Notes under the pieces: generated by a model
What the model was told of the DNA's origin: nothing
What the model saw: only the letters and a program-made list of their open reading frames with translations
Databases searched by the model: none
NCBI GenBank assembly: GCA_903930395.1
Contig: CAIYYE010000438.1
Location: forward strand, 1 to 6,629
Source: an uncultured beta proteobacterium
GTDB lineage: Bacteria; Pseudomonadota; Gammaproteobacteria; Burkholderiales; Rhodocyclaceae
DNA length: 6,629 nt
Reading direction: 5' to 3'
Position numbers and translations under genes: made by a program
Part shown: piece by piece, positions 6,222-6,629 of the stretch
Numbering within the stretch: position 1 is the stretch's first letter
How the letters are laid out: every line of letters begins with the position of its first letter

Positions 6222-6629
6222 TTACAGGCCGCGAACCGCGCGCTTGCGCTCGATTTCGGTCAGGTAACGCTTGCGCAGACGAATCGACTTCGGCGTCAGT
6301 TCGACCAGTTCGTCTTCCTCGATGAACTCGACGGCGGCTTCCAGGCTGAGCTGGACGGCCGGCACGAGACGGACGGCTTCGTCGGTACCGGAGGCACGGA
6401 CGTTGGTCAGCTGCTTGCCCTTGATCGGGTTGACCACGAGGTCGTTTTCACGGCTGTGGATACCGATGATCATGCCTTCGTACAGCTTGTCGCCCGGATT
6501 GACGAACATGCGGCCACGGTCCTGCAGCTTCCACAATGCGTAGGCGACCGCTTCGCCGTTGTCCTGCGAAACCAGCACGCCATTGCGCCGCTCGGCGACA
6601 TTGCCTTCCTTGACCGGGGCGTATTCGTC
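6222..6629 (-). CDS. typA: Ribosome-associated GTPase TypA/BipA, C-terminal part (partial)
   Basis: The last 135 codons of TypA (BipA), a translational GTPase of the EF-G/LepA superfamily that binds the 70S ribosome and aids ribosome assembly, stress and cold adaptation. The G domain lies beyond the right edge. The part seen is the TypA-specific C-terminal domain: RRNGVLVSQDNGEAVAYALW, then GDKLYEGMIIGIHSRENDL, the highly conserved KGKQLTNVRASGTDEAV, and EFIEEDELVELTPKSIRLRKRYL near the end. Basic residues in the last loop and tail bind the ribosome in the family. The frame stays open to the window edge, so the gene is simply cut. It is convergent with moaA and shares its terminator. Confidence 0.97.
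   Translation of the reverse strand, partial: DEYAPVKEGNVAERRNGVLVSQDNGEAVAYALWKLQDRGRMFVNPGDKLYEGMIIGIHSRENDLVVNPIKGKQLTNVRASGTDEAVRLVPAVQLSLEAAVEFIEEDELVELTPKSIRLRKRYLTEIERKRAVRGL

Overview
The window looks like core chromosome of a betaproteobacterium, most likely Rhodocyclales (Dechloromonas/Azoarcus-like). That placement is inferred from GC-rich coding DNA, the style of the UvrB, MoaA and TypA proteins, and an AsmA-type protein with an N-terminal cytoplasmic domain. I see no mobile element, CRISPR array, prophage or toxin cassette. No new multi-gene system is visible.

Layout from left to right: the 5' part of uvrB (minus, cut by the window edge); a divergent aromatic aminotransferase gene, tyrB-like (plus), closed by a strong intrinsic terminator; a convergent gene for a membrane-anchored protein with an AsmA-like periplasmic part (minus); a tRNA-Asn(GTT) gene (plus) with a textbook sigma-70 promoter and its own terminator; an unrecognised exported protein (minus); a 224-base divergent spacer; moaA (plus), first step of molybdenum cofactor synthesis; a symmetric, probably bidirectional terminator; and the 3' end of typA/bipA (minus, cut by the window edge).

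The genes appear to be independent single units (DNA repair, amino acid metabolism, envelope, translation, cofactor synthesis, ribosome-associated GTPase), separated by terminators, not one pathway. The points most worth a second look are the two less characterised envelope proteins. One joins a regulator-like N-terminal domain to an AsmA-like C-terminal part across one membrane helix and carries a repeated FSxFG peptide. The other is an exported protein of about 386 residues with no family I can name. Smaller observations are a perfect hairpin in the uvrB/tyrB spacer, a uvrB start without a Shine-Dalgarno sequence, and palindromes upstream of moaA.
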